A DNA stretch of 64,000 nucleotides from Bog-532 sp963720945 (GTDB taxonomy: Bacteria > Actinomycetota > Actinomycetes > Streptosporangiales > Streptosporangiaceae), in the NCBI GenBank assembly GCA_963720945.1, contig CAVRHH010000007.1, positions 186,001 through 250,000 of the forward strand. Direction: 5' to 3'. Below the pieces are notes generated by a model. It was not told where the DNA came from, did no database searches, and saw nothing but the letters and a program-made list of their open reading frames with translations. Numbering within the stretch: the first letter of the stretch is position 1; each line of letters opens with the position of its first letter. The translations under genes were made by a program, and so were the position numbers. This document shows, piece after piece, positions 41,262 to 49,651 of this stretch.

Positions 41262-42290
41262 GGCAGGTCGGCCAGCGCGGGCCGGTAGTCGACGCCCAGC
41301 AGGCTCGCGATCCCGAAGATCAGGTCGGAATAAGATCCGGTGTCGGTGACGAGCACCTCGGGCAGATTCGCCGCTCCGGGGCTGAAAAACAGGTCGATCG
41401 CGTGGAGGCAGTCCCGGTCGGTTCCCGCCACGATTTTATGCCCGGTCCCGAACGCCTGATCATTGATCATGTTCAGGAACGTCATCCCGCGTTTCGGCCC
41501 GAAATATTTCCGGTTGGGCATGGCCATCAGGGACGGGACGGGGACGACGAACCGCATGCCGTCGATCGCGGCGACCATCCCGCCGCCCAGGGCCCGGGCG
41601 AAGCCGATGCCGGCCTGCTGGGCGATCAGGTGCGGGTTCGCGGCGGTGTAGCCGGCGGCGCGCAGGTAGATGCGGCCCGCGTGGCCGATGCGGCGGCGTT
41701 CCAGCGCGGGCACCCCCGGCGAGGAGACCGGCCCGTACCCGATGTTGAGGGCCTGGCCGGTCAGGCAGGCCGCCACGGTGACATTCAGGTCCGCCATCCG
41801 GGCCGCCCCGCCCGACAGGCGGTCAGCGACTCCAGGAACTGCGGCACCCACCCCATCACCTCCAGGATCTGCTCACCGATGTCGACGCGGGGCAACATGG
41901 CCGCCACCCGCCTGCGCAGCTCGACCAGCGACGGCGGCTCGGCGATCGCCTTGTCGCTGGTCACGTGGATCCTGCCGGCATCATCCACCCGCACGTCGGC
42001 GTTGGCTGCCAGCCGCCCGCCGACATATCTCAGCGCCTCATCGAGCGCGGTGACGTGGGAGGCCAGCAGCGCACCGGGGTCCTCAGGCAGGCCCAGCGTG
42101 GTCAGCACATCATCCTTGACCGCCTCCCACTCCTGACCGTCCAGCAGCCGCGCCTGCGGGTTGCGATACCGCGTTGAGGTCTCGGCGTAGATTTCCCGGT
42201 GTTTCAGGTGGCGGCAGAACTGCTCCAGCACGCAGAAGATGTAGGCGCCGCGGTCCACCGTCCCGTCGTCCGGGCGGGATGCCCGAACAC
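41262..42290 (-). pseudogene. Tn3 transposase C-terminal half (DDE core), frameshifted and truncated
   Basis: Two frames give, in order, RGAYIFCVLEQFCRHLKHRE, LLDGQEWEAVKDDVLTTLGL, AAMLPRVDIGEQILEVMGWV (to about 41830), then MADLNVTVAACLTGQALNIG, GMVAAIDGMRFVVPVPSLMA, PNRKYFGPKRGMTFLNMIND, PEVLVTDTGSYSDLIFGIAS. The first two catalytic Asp residues are visible (AAIDG and TDTGS), but the third acidic residue is lost because the sequence ends at LADLPD near 41262. It is fused in frame upstream with an unrelated mobile ORF, so the element is recombinant. Confidence 0.8.
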
Positions 42291-42299
42291 CAGGTGCTT

Positions 42300-43587
42300 C
42301 CACGGCCCGGTCACCACCTGCGGGTGGGATCCGCTCGATCAGGTGGTGGCTGCGGAGCCGGCGCAGGTCGTAGGTGATCTGCCCGGCGGTGACGGCGGGC
42401 AGGCCGCGCAGTTCGGCGGTGAGTTCGCGCAGGTCGCGGTTGGTGAAGCCGCGGGGCAGCAGCCGGAAGATCAGCAGCGCGGCCAGCAGGGCGTGGCTGC
42501 GGGCCTGGGCCAGGGGCAGGCCGGGGATGCGGGTTCCGGCGCCGGTGAGGGTGGGGCCGGTGACGGCGGTGATCGCTTCGGCTCCGGTGATCGGGTCGTG
42601 GCTGAGTCGTTCAAGGCGCAGCAGGCGCCGGCTGGCGGAGAAGCCGACCTCCCGCAGGGCGGGCAGGTTGGTCAGCCGTTTGCCGATCCCGAAATCCCGG
42701 GTGTCGTTGATGGTGGTCTCGGTCCGCAGCGCCCGTCCTTCCTTGTGGTACTGCTTGATCGTGGCGTGCTCGTCGTCCACGTGCAGGCTCGGGCTGACAC
42801 CGCTGGTGATCACCCGGGTGCGGAACCGGCCCGGGGTGGCGCGGGGGCCGGTGCGTATCAGCCGCCGGGCGAAGATCAAGCTGACCTGGCCGGGGCGGCC
42901 GGCATCGAGGTTGTCGCGGATGACCTGCCCGGAGAAGACCCTTCCCGAGATCGGCTTACCGGGCATCTGGGTCAGGGAAAACTCGGCCTGAAGACGGACA
43001 GGTCGTAGCGGTAGCCGGCTTGCCGGTCGGCGGGGGTGAACGGGTGCGGCAGCCGGGCCAGCCATTTGCGCAGCAGCGCGTCGATCTGCGCCGGTCCCAG
43101 CCGGTCACAGATCGACTACAGGACGGCGGGGGTCGCTGACCGCGGCGAAGCCGTTGTCCAGTGCCTCGAACCCGATCCCGGCCCTGGCCGCCTGCTGCTG
43201 GGCCCAGTGGTTGCCGTTGAGGCACAGCTTGGCGTTGCAGGGGAAGTAGGAGCAGAACTTGCAGAAGAACGGGCCGAAGTCGCTGTCCACGCAATAGAGG
43301 TAAAAGTGGTTGACCATCCCGGTGGTTTTCACGATCCACGGGTAGGACTTGCCCTCGTGATCGCGGCGCTTCTCGGTCCGGAACAGCGGGGTCTTTTCCT
43401 GCGCCCGCCCGATGAACACGACTCCCTCGGTGCGGCCCGCCGCCTGGAAGGCGGCCAGGTGCTCGTGCATCACATCGTCTTTACGCTGCCCCCGGGCGAA
43501 GTCCACCCCGTTAGCAGTGTACGGCCAGGCCACCACGTGAGCCGCAGCCACGGCACCCGCTCCGGCCAGCGCCAGCGGCCCGGTCAC
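42300..43587 (-). pseudogene. Large uncharacterised mobile-element ORF, frameshifted
   Basis: Three successive frames read one ancestral protein: GVDFARGQRKDDVMHEHLAA, VVFIGRAQEKTPLFRTEKRR, GMVNHFYLYCVDSDFGPFFC (43587 to 43105); then CDRLGPAQIDALLRKWLARL; then LQAEFSLTQMPGKP, TETTINDTRDFGIGKRLTNL, FTNRDLRELTAELRGLPAVT, ITYDLRRLRSHHLIERIP (to about 42300). From memory this is a repeated, unnamed ORF family of roughly 500 residues in actinomycete genomes. It has Cys/His-rich and winged-helix-like parts but no recognised catalytic motif. A TAG/TGA and two shifts inactivate it. Confidence 0.6.
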
Positions 43588-43607
43588 GAATCAGGGTGCC
43601 GGTAACA
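43512..43607. repeat. 96-bp direct repeat, copy 1
   Basis: Matches 49022-49117 at 95 of 96 positions in the same orientation. Begins TAGCAGTGT and ends GCCGGTAACA, so it runs through the first ten bases of the inverted-repeat element at 43598. Confidence 0.85.
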
Positions 43608-44496
43608 ATGGACCCGTCAGCACCGCTAGAGCGTCCAGTTTCCTGAACAGCCCTGGTGCGCTGTGGCACCGGGGTGGTCGTTAGCGTAGCCGGAACGGGT
43701 TGTCGGTGTAGCCCGGCCGCTGGCCGGTCTCGCCGCGCTGGTATCGCTCGGCCTGCTAGGCGTCCCAGGCCCGCTCCAGCTGCGGGATCGAGGAAGCGGG
43801 CAGCCGCCGTCGGGTGCAGAAGGCCCGGAACTCCAGGTCCGGCTCGGCCAGCCGCCGGCGGCGCGTTCCGCCCGCGGGCCGGGCAGCACCGCGGCGGTGT
43901 CCAGGTCCTGGACCCGCCGGGCCCGGGCGAGTTCGTCCACGTCAGCGGCGATGCGGTTGATGACCGCCGCCACCCGTGCGAGGCCGGCGGCCACGATGGC
44001 CCGGTCCGGCCAGTCGGCGGCCGGGCGCAGGTAGCTATCAGCGTCCAGGTGCAAGAGCCAGCCTGCGCACTGCCGCAGCCAGCCCACCTCATCGGATAGC
44101 CGGTCGGCGATAGTGTCCCGGCCGCCGAGTTCGGCGTCCTCCCCGGAATCGGGATCCTCGGGGGCTGGCCAGCCCGCCGCCCGCAGCTCACCGAGCGCCG
44201 CGTCCAGCGCGTCCAGATCGGCGGCGGCCACGATCTGGTGCACCCGTGAGGGTGACAGCCCGGCCGCCGTGGCCAGGGTGCGGATCGAGATCCCTTCGGC
44301 GCGGGCCGAGACCAGCGCCCACGTCCGTTCCCGTTCGGCCTGCTCCAGCCCCACCCGGCACGGGAGACCCGGGTCAGGACCCGGCGCTCCCGCCGGGCCG
44401 TCTCGATCCGCTCGCCGATCGTCACCCGCCCATCGTGCCAGCCGCGTTCAGGAAACTGGACGCTGTAGCGGTGCTCACGGGCCCATTGTTACCGGC
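43598..44496. mobile_element. 899-bp element bounded by 51-bp inverted repeats
   Basis: Left repeat 43598-43648 begins GCCGGTAACAATGG and ends CCAGTTTCCTGAAC. The right repeat 44446-44496 is its reverse complement with three mismatches. Only one gene lies inside, a broken HTH protein. There is no transposase. The right end stops one base short of the stop codon of the CBS-BON gene. No target duplication is obvious. It looks like a non-autonomous insertion or a cassette bordered by long repeats. Confidence 0.65.
43681..44354 (-). pseudogene. HTH protein inside the inverted-repeat element
   Basis: GTG 44354 opens ERERTWALVSARAEGISIRT, then LATAAGLSPSRVHQIVAAAD, a sigma-factor-like or MerR-like HTH, followed by a helical region (DLDALDAALGELRAAGWP and RVAAVINRIAADVDELARAR). 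Near 43870 the frame shifts. The natural C-terminus (EPDLEFRAFCTRRRLPASSI, then ERAWDA, TAG, QAERYQRGETGQRPGYTDNP) is readable to TAA 43681-43683 but holds an in-frame TAG. Thus one frameshift and one nonsense change. Upstream coding-like sequence (TIGERIETARRERR) suggests a longer original N-terminus. Confidence 0.6.
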
Positions 44497-44497
44497 T

Positions 44498-45430
44498 CTA
44501 ACTGGCCACGAATTCCTCGGGCGTGGGCAGAGTGTCGTTTTCCGGCAGGCTGGGCGCCGGGGCGGACGGAGTGACCGACTCAATGGGACTGAGCCTGTTC
44601 ACCACGCTCACCACGCCGTCAATGTCCCAGGTCAGCCGGACCGCTATCCGGATCAGGTCATTCTGCTCGGCGGATCCGAGGTGGCCCGCCAGGGTCACAA
44701 TGCCGTTCTGGACTCGTGCTGTGACGCCCGCTGGGTCCGCGAGCAGGATCTGGGCGAGCATCTCGCGGACCTCCCGGGCGATGTCCTCGTCCGGGCGGAG
44801 GAAGACGCTGAGCAGGTCACAGCGGCTCACGATCCCGATCAGGTTGCCGCCGAAGCCGCCCCCGCCGGCGTCGACCACCGGCAGCCGCTTGAGGTGGCGG
44901 CTGTTCATTAGCCTGGCGGCGGCCGACAGGGTTGCGTCCGGGTGGATCGTGATGGCCGGCGAAGTCATCAGCTCACCCGCCGTCAGACCCAGGTGCCTCT
45001 TATCGCCGGCGCGCCGGTGGAGGCGGCCGCCCGGTTCGAGCTGGGCGTCCCGCACGCGCTTGTCCAGCTCGCTGAGCAGGTCGGCCTCGGACACTACCCC
45101 GGCGACATGGCGGCCCAAGATCACTACCGGCACGGCGCTGATCTTGTGCGTGGCCATCCGGGCGGCGATCTCCTTGTACGGAGTCATCTTCTCGACAGTC
45201 ACCACAGAGGTCGTCATGACGTCCCTGACCCGGTGGTGCGATCGGCCGTGGTGCTGCTTCTCCCTGCCGTGGGCATGCGGACTGGCGGTCGAAGAGGCGG
45301 CTGTAGCAGCCCGCTCCGTTGACTGCTCCGACGTGTGGTCCACGCCCGCGGCCTTGCCGGAGGGGGACCCGTACGATGCAACCTCGAACTGGCGAAGCAT
45401 AGCTTCACGGTGCATTTCGCTGCGTGTCAT
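44498..45430 (-). CDS. CBS-pair plus BON domain protein (dormancy/hypoxia type)
   Basis: 310 residues. A disordered, His-rich N-terminus (HAHGREKQHHGRSHHRVRDV) precedes two CBS motifs (DVMTTSVVTVEKMTPYKEIA; ELMTSPAITIHPDATLSAAA with RHLKRLPVVD) and a BON domain (LADPAGVTARVQNGIVTLAG, then IRIAVRLTWDIDGVVSVVNR). CBS pairs bind adenine nucleotides; this architecture is frequent among DosR-type hypoxia-response proteins. ATG 45430 has GGGGAGAGGGG upstream. A pckG fragment lies just upstream on the same strand and a DosR-like box is about 270 bp upstream. The stop codon is at the edge of the 899-bp element. Confidence 0.85.
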   Translation of the reverse strand: MTRSEMHREAMLRQFEVASYGSPSGKAAGVDHTSEQSTERAATAASSTASPHAHGREKQHHGRSHHRVRDVMTTSVVTVEKMTPYKEIAARMATHKISAVPVVILGRHVAGVVSEADLLSELDKRVRDAQLEPGGRLHRRAGDKRHLGLTAGELMTSPAITIHPDATLSAAARLMNSRHLKRLPVVDAGGGGFGGNLIGIVSRCDLLSVFLRPDEDIAREVREMLAQILLADPAGVTARVQNGIVTLAGHLGSAEQNDLIRIAVRLTWDIDGVVSVVNRLSPIESVTPSAPAPSLPENDTLPTPEEFVAS

Positions 45431-45455
45431 GCCCCTCTCCCCTCTCTCCTGGTTC

Positions 45456-45587
45456 TTAGTTGGGGTACGAGCCGTCGCACCATTCGATGTGATCAGGCTT
45501 GGTCAACTCCGCAATCTCGTCCACCCATCTGGTCAGCTGGATATCACTTGTCGGGGCTCGGTCAGCCACGAGAATCGGCCTAGTCAT
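45456..45587 (-). pseudogene. N-terminal fragment of GTP-dependent PEP carboxykinase
   Basis: ATG 45587 with AGGGAG upstream reads TRPILVADRAPTSDIQLTRW and VDEIAELTKPDHIEWCDGS, the conserved opening of PckG, then YPN and TAA. The remaining 560 residues are absent. The ribosome site and codons are intact, so a 43-residue peptide could still be made, but it would have no PEP carboxykinase activity. Confidence 0.7.
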
Positions 45588-46388
45588 GGTATGACTCCCT
45601 GTGCTTGATGGAATTAGCATGAAGATCAACAATCGTGCATTTAAAACCAAGAACGCATGTCGTCAAAACTCCCGCCAGATCTACGGCCGGCGCAGGGCCA
45701 AAGGTCCCGTTAGTGCGGGCTATGAGTCATACGCATCTGCTCGTATCGAAATCTCTTGTTAATATTCACGCCCGGATCCGTAACATGCTTGCAACATATC
45801 TGTCATGTGCATTCGGTGAATTGCAGGTCACGTCCCGGACGGGTGGTCTATGAGATAGCCACCTCGTATCAATTTCTGTTCAGTACCAATAGCTTCAATT
45901 GTCATGCCGCTCCCGTTAGTTTCAAGGCCGGCGGCTGCCGCCGCTGAAACTTCTGGGACGGCCCGTGGCTGGTTCGGCGATCAGGCCGGGCGCGCCGGGA
46001 GACCCGTTCCAGATCCAAGGTTGCGGAACGGTGACCTGTTCGTCGCGGTCGCAGCTGGCGCCCGACAGTAGCCGTCCGGCGGCCAGGGTGATCCTCGCCG
46101 GGTCCACGCCGACGCCGAACGCTGTTGTCTCCGCCATGACTAGCTCGCGCAGCTCCATCCCCAGCTGGCCAAGGTGGCGGCGAACTCGCCCGGGCCCGCG
46201 GCCGCACCAGCGGGCAGACTCTCCCGAGCTCACCCCGCGCCAGGGCCGCATCGGCTGCTGCCTGCGAGGCTGACCGGCAAACGCAGGCGCGGGGCCTTCG
46301 TCTTCACCCTGAGGACTTTCGCCACCACGGGCCATCCTCCGGCCGGGCTAGCACTTGAAGTGACGGGTCAGGCTCAAACGAGACGTGG
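45588..46388. other. About 800 bp without a confident gene
   Basis: The left part (45600-45900) is AT-rich for the window and looks regulatory; it holds the DosR-like palindrome at 45695-45708. The right part (45922-46335) has one minus-strand frame of 137 codons with a helical segment (LGQLGMELRELVMAETTAFG) but no recognised family and no clear ribosome site. I would not call a gene with confidence. Confidence 0.4.
45695..45708. promoter_or_regulatory. DosR/DevR-like box
   Basis: GGGCCAAAGGTCCC, reading GGGACCTTTGGCCC on the minus strand, fits the GGGAC...GGCCC pattern of DosR-family sites. It lies 108 bp upstream of the pckG fragment and the CBS-BON gene. A hypoxia-type regulator site is plausible but unproven. 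Confidence 0.4.
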
Positions 46389-47570
46389 ATGCCTGATGAG
46401 GAAGCACCGGCAAGTGGGGTTACCAGCGATCCGGAGACGAAGCAGATGTTCAGGCAGTTGACCGAGGCAATGTCCGGCGCGACCACGCTGAGTGCGCGTG
46501 TCATGGCCAAGGCCATAGCAGTGCCGGTGGACACGGCGCTGTGGGGCCACGAGACCACCAACCGTAAGCCCCCGCAGTGGCACAGCCGCAATAAGGTCGT
46601 GCTCGCCTCGCCGTTCGCGTTGCTGCGTGACTTCAGCGTCGGTGACGATGACGTCGTTCCCACGCTGCTGTTCCCGCCGCTGGCCGGGCACGTCTCGTGC
46701 ATCATCGACAAGAGGGGCCAGAGCCAGGTCCAGCTCTGCATCACGATGGGCCTGACCAAGCTCTACTCATTCGACTGGCTGAGCTGCACCACCGCCACCA
46801 AGGACACCACCGAGGCTGACCGCCTCGACTTCATCATCCGCGCGGTGGATCCCATCGCCGGGCCCGAGGGCACGGTCAACATCGTCGGCGACTGCCAGGG
46901 TGGCTGGGAAGCCACGCTGTGGGCGGCCATGCACCCCGAGCGCGTCAACACGCTCATCGTGGCCGGTGCGCCGATCGACACCAGCGCCGGGAATGGTCCG
47001 GCCACGAAGCTGATGCCCATCGTGATCCCGCACGGCAACATGGCGCTGTACAAGGCCATGGTCAAGGCCTATGGCGGCATCGTGCCCGGCATCAACAACG
47101 TCATGGGGTCCGTCGCGACGGACCCGGCCACCCACGTGGCCGAGCACCTCAAGCTCTTCTGGCACGTGCACGACCGCGAGTACCTCGACCACTTCAGTGA
47201 CTTCTACGACTGGTACCTCCACCCGATCAACCTGCCGGGCAAGCTGTACCTGTGGGCCGTGGAGCACCTGTTCGCCAGGAACGAGATGTTCAAGGGCGAG
47301 CTGGAGGTCGCCGGCAACACCGTGAGCCTGCGCAGCATTACCTGCCCGGTGTTCCTGCTCGGTGGCGAAGAGGATGACACCACGCCGTGGCAGCAGGTCC
47401 ACAACATGCGGTACGCGGTTGGCTCTTTGCTGGTCCGCTGGTACCTCGCACCGGGTGGGCACATTGGCCTGTTCATCGGCCACCAGTCGCAGGCTGAGTA
47501 CTGGACGCCGATCCTGGCTCAGGTCCGCGAGCTCTCACGACCAGGGGGTTACCTTCGCCAATGCCAGTAA
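46389..47570 (+). CDS. PHA-synthase-like alpha/beta hydrolase with Cys nucleophile
   Basis: 393 residues. The nucleophile elbow is NIVGDCQGGWEATLWAAMHP, that is G-x-C-x-G-G as in polyhydroxyalkanoate synthases rather than the Ser of lipases. The acid lies in LLGGEEDDTTPWQQVHNM and the His in LAPGGHIGLFIG, again as in PhaC. Upstream strands PTLLFPPLAGHVSCI and YSFDWLSCTTATKDTTEADR match the fold. It is similar in length to class III PhaC, but overall divergence (DUF3141-like) leaves the reaction open: polymer synthesis or a related thiol-dependent acyl transfer. Start ATG 46389 lacks a strong ribosome site. Confidence 0.75.
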   Translation: MPDEEAPASGVTSDPETKQMFRQLTEAMSGATTLSARVMAKAIAVPVDTALWGHETTNRKPPQWHSRNKVVLASPFALLRDFSVGDDDVVPTLLFPPLAGHVSCIIDKRGQSQVQLCITMGLTKLYSFDWLSCTTATKDTTEADRLDFIIRAVDPIAGPEGTVNIVGDCQGGWEATLWAAMHPERVNTLIVAGAPIDTSAGNGPATKLMPIVIPHGNMALYKAMVKAYGGIVPGINNVMGSVATDPATHVAEHLKLFWHVHDREYLDHFSDFYDWYLHPINLPGKLYLWAVEHLFARNEMFKGELEVAGNTVSLRSITCPVFLLGGEEDDTTPWQQVHNMRYAVGSLLVRWYLAPGGHIGLFIGHQSQAEYWTPILAQVRELSRPGGYLRQCQ

Positions 47571-48247
47571 CGACCAGCCCGCGTACTGCCAGTCGGCCGG
47601 GTCCACCGACCACGGCCAGATGACCATGTTGCCTTGGGCGCAGACCCGCTCGGTGCGATGCTTTCTGGGATACGGGGTCCAGGCACCGAAAACCAACGGA
47701 TATGAGGCCTCTCGGTAGTTCTTGGGTCCGGGGACTATCCGGCCGGAGATTAGCTCCAACGGCGACGCCGAAGGCCCGGGTCCCTGTTCTCGGAAGCGCT
47801 GAGCTGGCCGTATGGGACGTCCGGGCCCGCGCTCCCGGAAGTCCTGGCCGCCAGGACTTCCCCGAACCAGTTGTTCTCGGAAGTCATTGACCTGCGGCTC
47901 CAGTCCGTAGAGCTATTCCTCGGCCGGATAGTCTCCGGACCCCTGGTCGTATGGACCACAAATGGACCGGTTCGTGAACGGCTGGCTGAGCTGCGGAGCG
48001 GCGACGTAACTTAAAAAGTACCTGCAATTTACAAAGCGATACGTACTCGCTGCGCTTAAGCAATTTGAGCGGCCCGTGGGGCTGCAGCCTAATTGCAGAA
48101 TATGCCGATCCAGGCTACGGTGAAAATGCGGGAACCTCAGACCAGGAAAATCCTGGCTGAGCCGGTCAGAGATCTTGCAGGTCCGGCTGCGTGACCTGGA
48201 GATGGGTGCCTATTACCAGGCCCGTCACCAAGGAAGGAAGATCAATA
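47571..48247. other. 677 bp without a recognisable gene
   Basis: A minus-strand frame at 47535-47759 (74 codons, with FGAWTPYPRKHRTERVCAQG) and a shorter plus-strand frame exist but match no family I know. 48000-48120 is AT-rich and may hold the promoter of the gene at 48248. Confidence 0.4.
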
Positions 48248-48493
48248 ATGGCCGAGATACTGGCTGAGGCCGGTCGGATAACCGGGCTCGGCCCGGAGAT
48301 CGGCGGCAAGATAATTTTCGGCTTGCAGTCTGCTTACGCAAAGCGGGCTGGCCAGAAGCCGATGAGATGTGTCGCGCCGGCCAGTCAGCTGACCAACCTG
48401 GACGATGATGATCTGGTTATCGTACGGTTCAGCCGCACTGATCACCGCACTATGGCGGAGCCGCTGCCGGTGGCCTCGCTTTCCCTGGCGTAA
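48248..48493 (+). CDS. Small hypothetical protein
   Basis: 81 residues from ATG 48248 with AAGGAAG at good spacing. The sequence (AEILAEAGRITGLGPEIGGK, then LDDDDLVIVRFSRTD) has no signal peptide and no recognised domain. Codon use is mixed, slightly less GC-rich than the flanks. It lies in the island between the PHA-synthase-like gene and a small secreted protein. Function unknown. Confidence 0.5.
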   Translation: MAEILAEAGRITGLGPEIGGKIIFGLQSAYAKRAGQKPMRCVAPASQLTNLDDDDLVIVRFSRTDHRTMAEPLPVASLSLA

Positions 48494-48688
48494 GGGCTGG
48501 TAAATGGGCACGGCAACGCCCCTTGGCGTTGTCGCGTTCATGGCCCGAGCAAGACGATTCCAGGTAATTTGAGCGGGAAGCCGCGCACGTGCTCATGCTG
48601 ACGGACTGTCACATGCCGGGCACCGTAGCACGCGTGCAGCTACCGCCCCAGACCTTGACCGACCAGACCTTGCGGGAGAAAAAAAATC

Positions 48689-49024
48689 ATGAGCACCCTC
48701 ACGCGTGCCGCCGTTTATACCGTCCGGATCGCCGCCATGACCGCCGCAGCCCCCGTGCTGGCCGGCGCGGCCGCTTCAGCCGCGACCGCGAAGCTGGCCG
48801 GCTGGGAACTGCAGCAGCTCGCCAGCTCACCGCTGTCCGCCGGGGCTATCCGGCTTAGGGCCGGATACCGCGAGCTGGCCGCCGCCAACGGCGCCGGCGC
48901 AACCACGCCAGCGCGGCAGCAGGGGCACGCCGGGGACGGCCGCGACAGGCACCGCCCCAATAGCACGCCCGCCCGCTCCGGTCAGGCCCGTGCCCAGCTG
49001 GCTGCCTTGAACTCGTCGCGCTAG
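48689..49024 (+). CDS. Small secreted or membrane-anchored hypothetical protein
   Basis: 111 residues from ATG 48689 with GGGAGAAA upstream. The N-terminus is a probable signal peptide or anchor (TVRIAAMTAAAPVLAGAAAS). The rest is hydrophilic and low in pattern. The stop codon TAG is the first three bases of the second copy of the 96-bp repeat, so the original 3' end may have been replaced. Function unknown. Confidence 0.45.
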   Translation: MSTLTRAAVYTVRIAAMTAAAPVLAGAAASAATAKLAGWELQQLASSPLSAGAIRLRAGYRELAAANGAGATTPARQQGHAGDGRDRHRPNSTPARSGQARAQLAALNSSR

Positions 49025-49117
49025 CAGTGTCCGGCCAGGCCACCACGTGAGCCGCAGCCACGGCACCCGCTCCGGCCAGCGCCAGCGGCCCGGTCACGAA
49101 TCAGGGTGCCGGTAACA
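49022..49117. repeat. 96-bp direct repeat, copy 2
   Basis: 95 of 96 positions match 43512-43607. It lies about 200 bp from the right edge of the island. Confidence 0.85.
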
Positions 49118-49267
49118 GCGGCGACTGCCTGCTCCCGCCGCTGACCGTTCTCGGCCGCTAACGGATCCGGACCGTGGGCGGCAGGACTTTCGGGCCCCAT
49201 GCTGTAAGACCACCGTGCCGCCCGCGGACTCGCCCGGTACCTGGAGATCCTGATCGAGGGCGACGAG

Positions 49268-49588
49268 GTGGCTGACACCTACGTCGAGCCTGACTCGTGC
49301 GAGCAGCTTGATCTCGGCATGAGTGCGTGCAACCTGTTCGGGCTGCCGCTGCAGGTGCCGCACAGCTACGCCAAGTCGGACTGGGAGACGTGGGCGGCGG
49401 CGTGGCTGTCCGGTTACCCGATCAAGCAGCAGCTCATCGAGCAGGTGTACACCTACGCCAACACCACGTCCAGCCGGGTGCCGTTCAGCGACCTGTACGA
49501 CACGATCAGCGGCGGCCAGGACGGCTTCCAGGCCCGGCCGGTACAGGGCGGAATGTTCGCGCTGCTCGCGCTGCGTAACCGGCGATAG
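49268..49588 (+). pseudogene. C-terminal part of the glutaminase A-type protein
   Basis: From about 49320 the frame reads NLFGLPLQVPHSYAKSDWET, WAAAWLSGYP, YANTTSSRVPFSDLYDTISG and GFQARPVQGGMFALLALR, the standard ending of the DUF4965/DUF1793 glutaminase family, and stops at TAG. The first 17 codons from GTG 49268 do not match. The matching N-terminus of this family is at 35776-36210. The two pieces share orientation and frame type and flank the island, so they are best explained as ends of one disrupted gene with its centre deleted. Confidence 0.75.
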
Positions 49589-49651
49589 CCGGGAGCAGGC
49601 CCCGCGGTACCCGCGGGGCCCGTGGGCTTCGCGGGCGGCCAGGAGCCGGCT

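Larger units (their letters stand above)
36211..49319. mobile_element. Accessory island inserted in the glutaminase gene
   Basis: Defined by the two ends of one gene: DUF4964-type N-terminus to about 36210 and DUF1793-type C-terminus from about 49320. The interior has at least seven broken mobile-element genes, several repeats, a TAG-interrupted gene and intact cargo (NRAMP-like, nmtR-CDF, CBS-BON, PHA-synthase-like). The exact edges are uncertain because about 450 codons of the host gene are missing. No flanking direct repeat of the whole island was found by eye, so it may be the result of several insertions and a deletion rather than one event. Confidence 0.6.
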
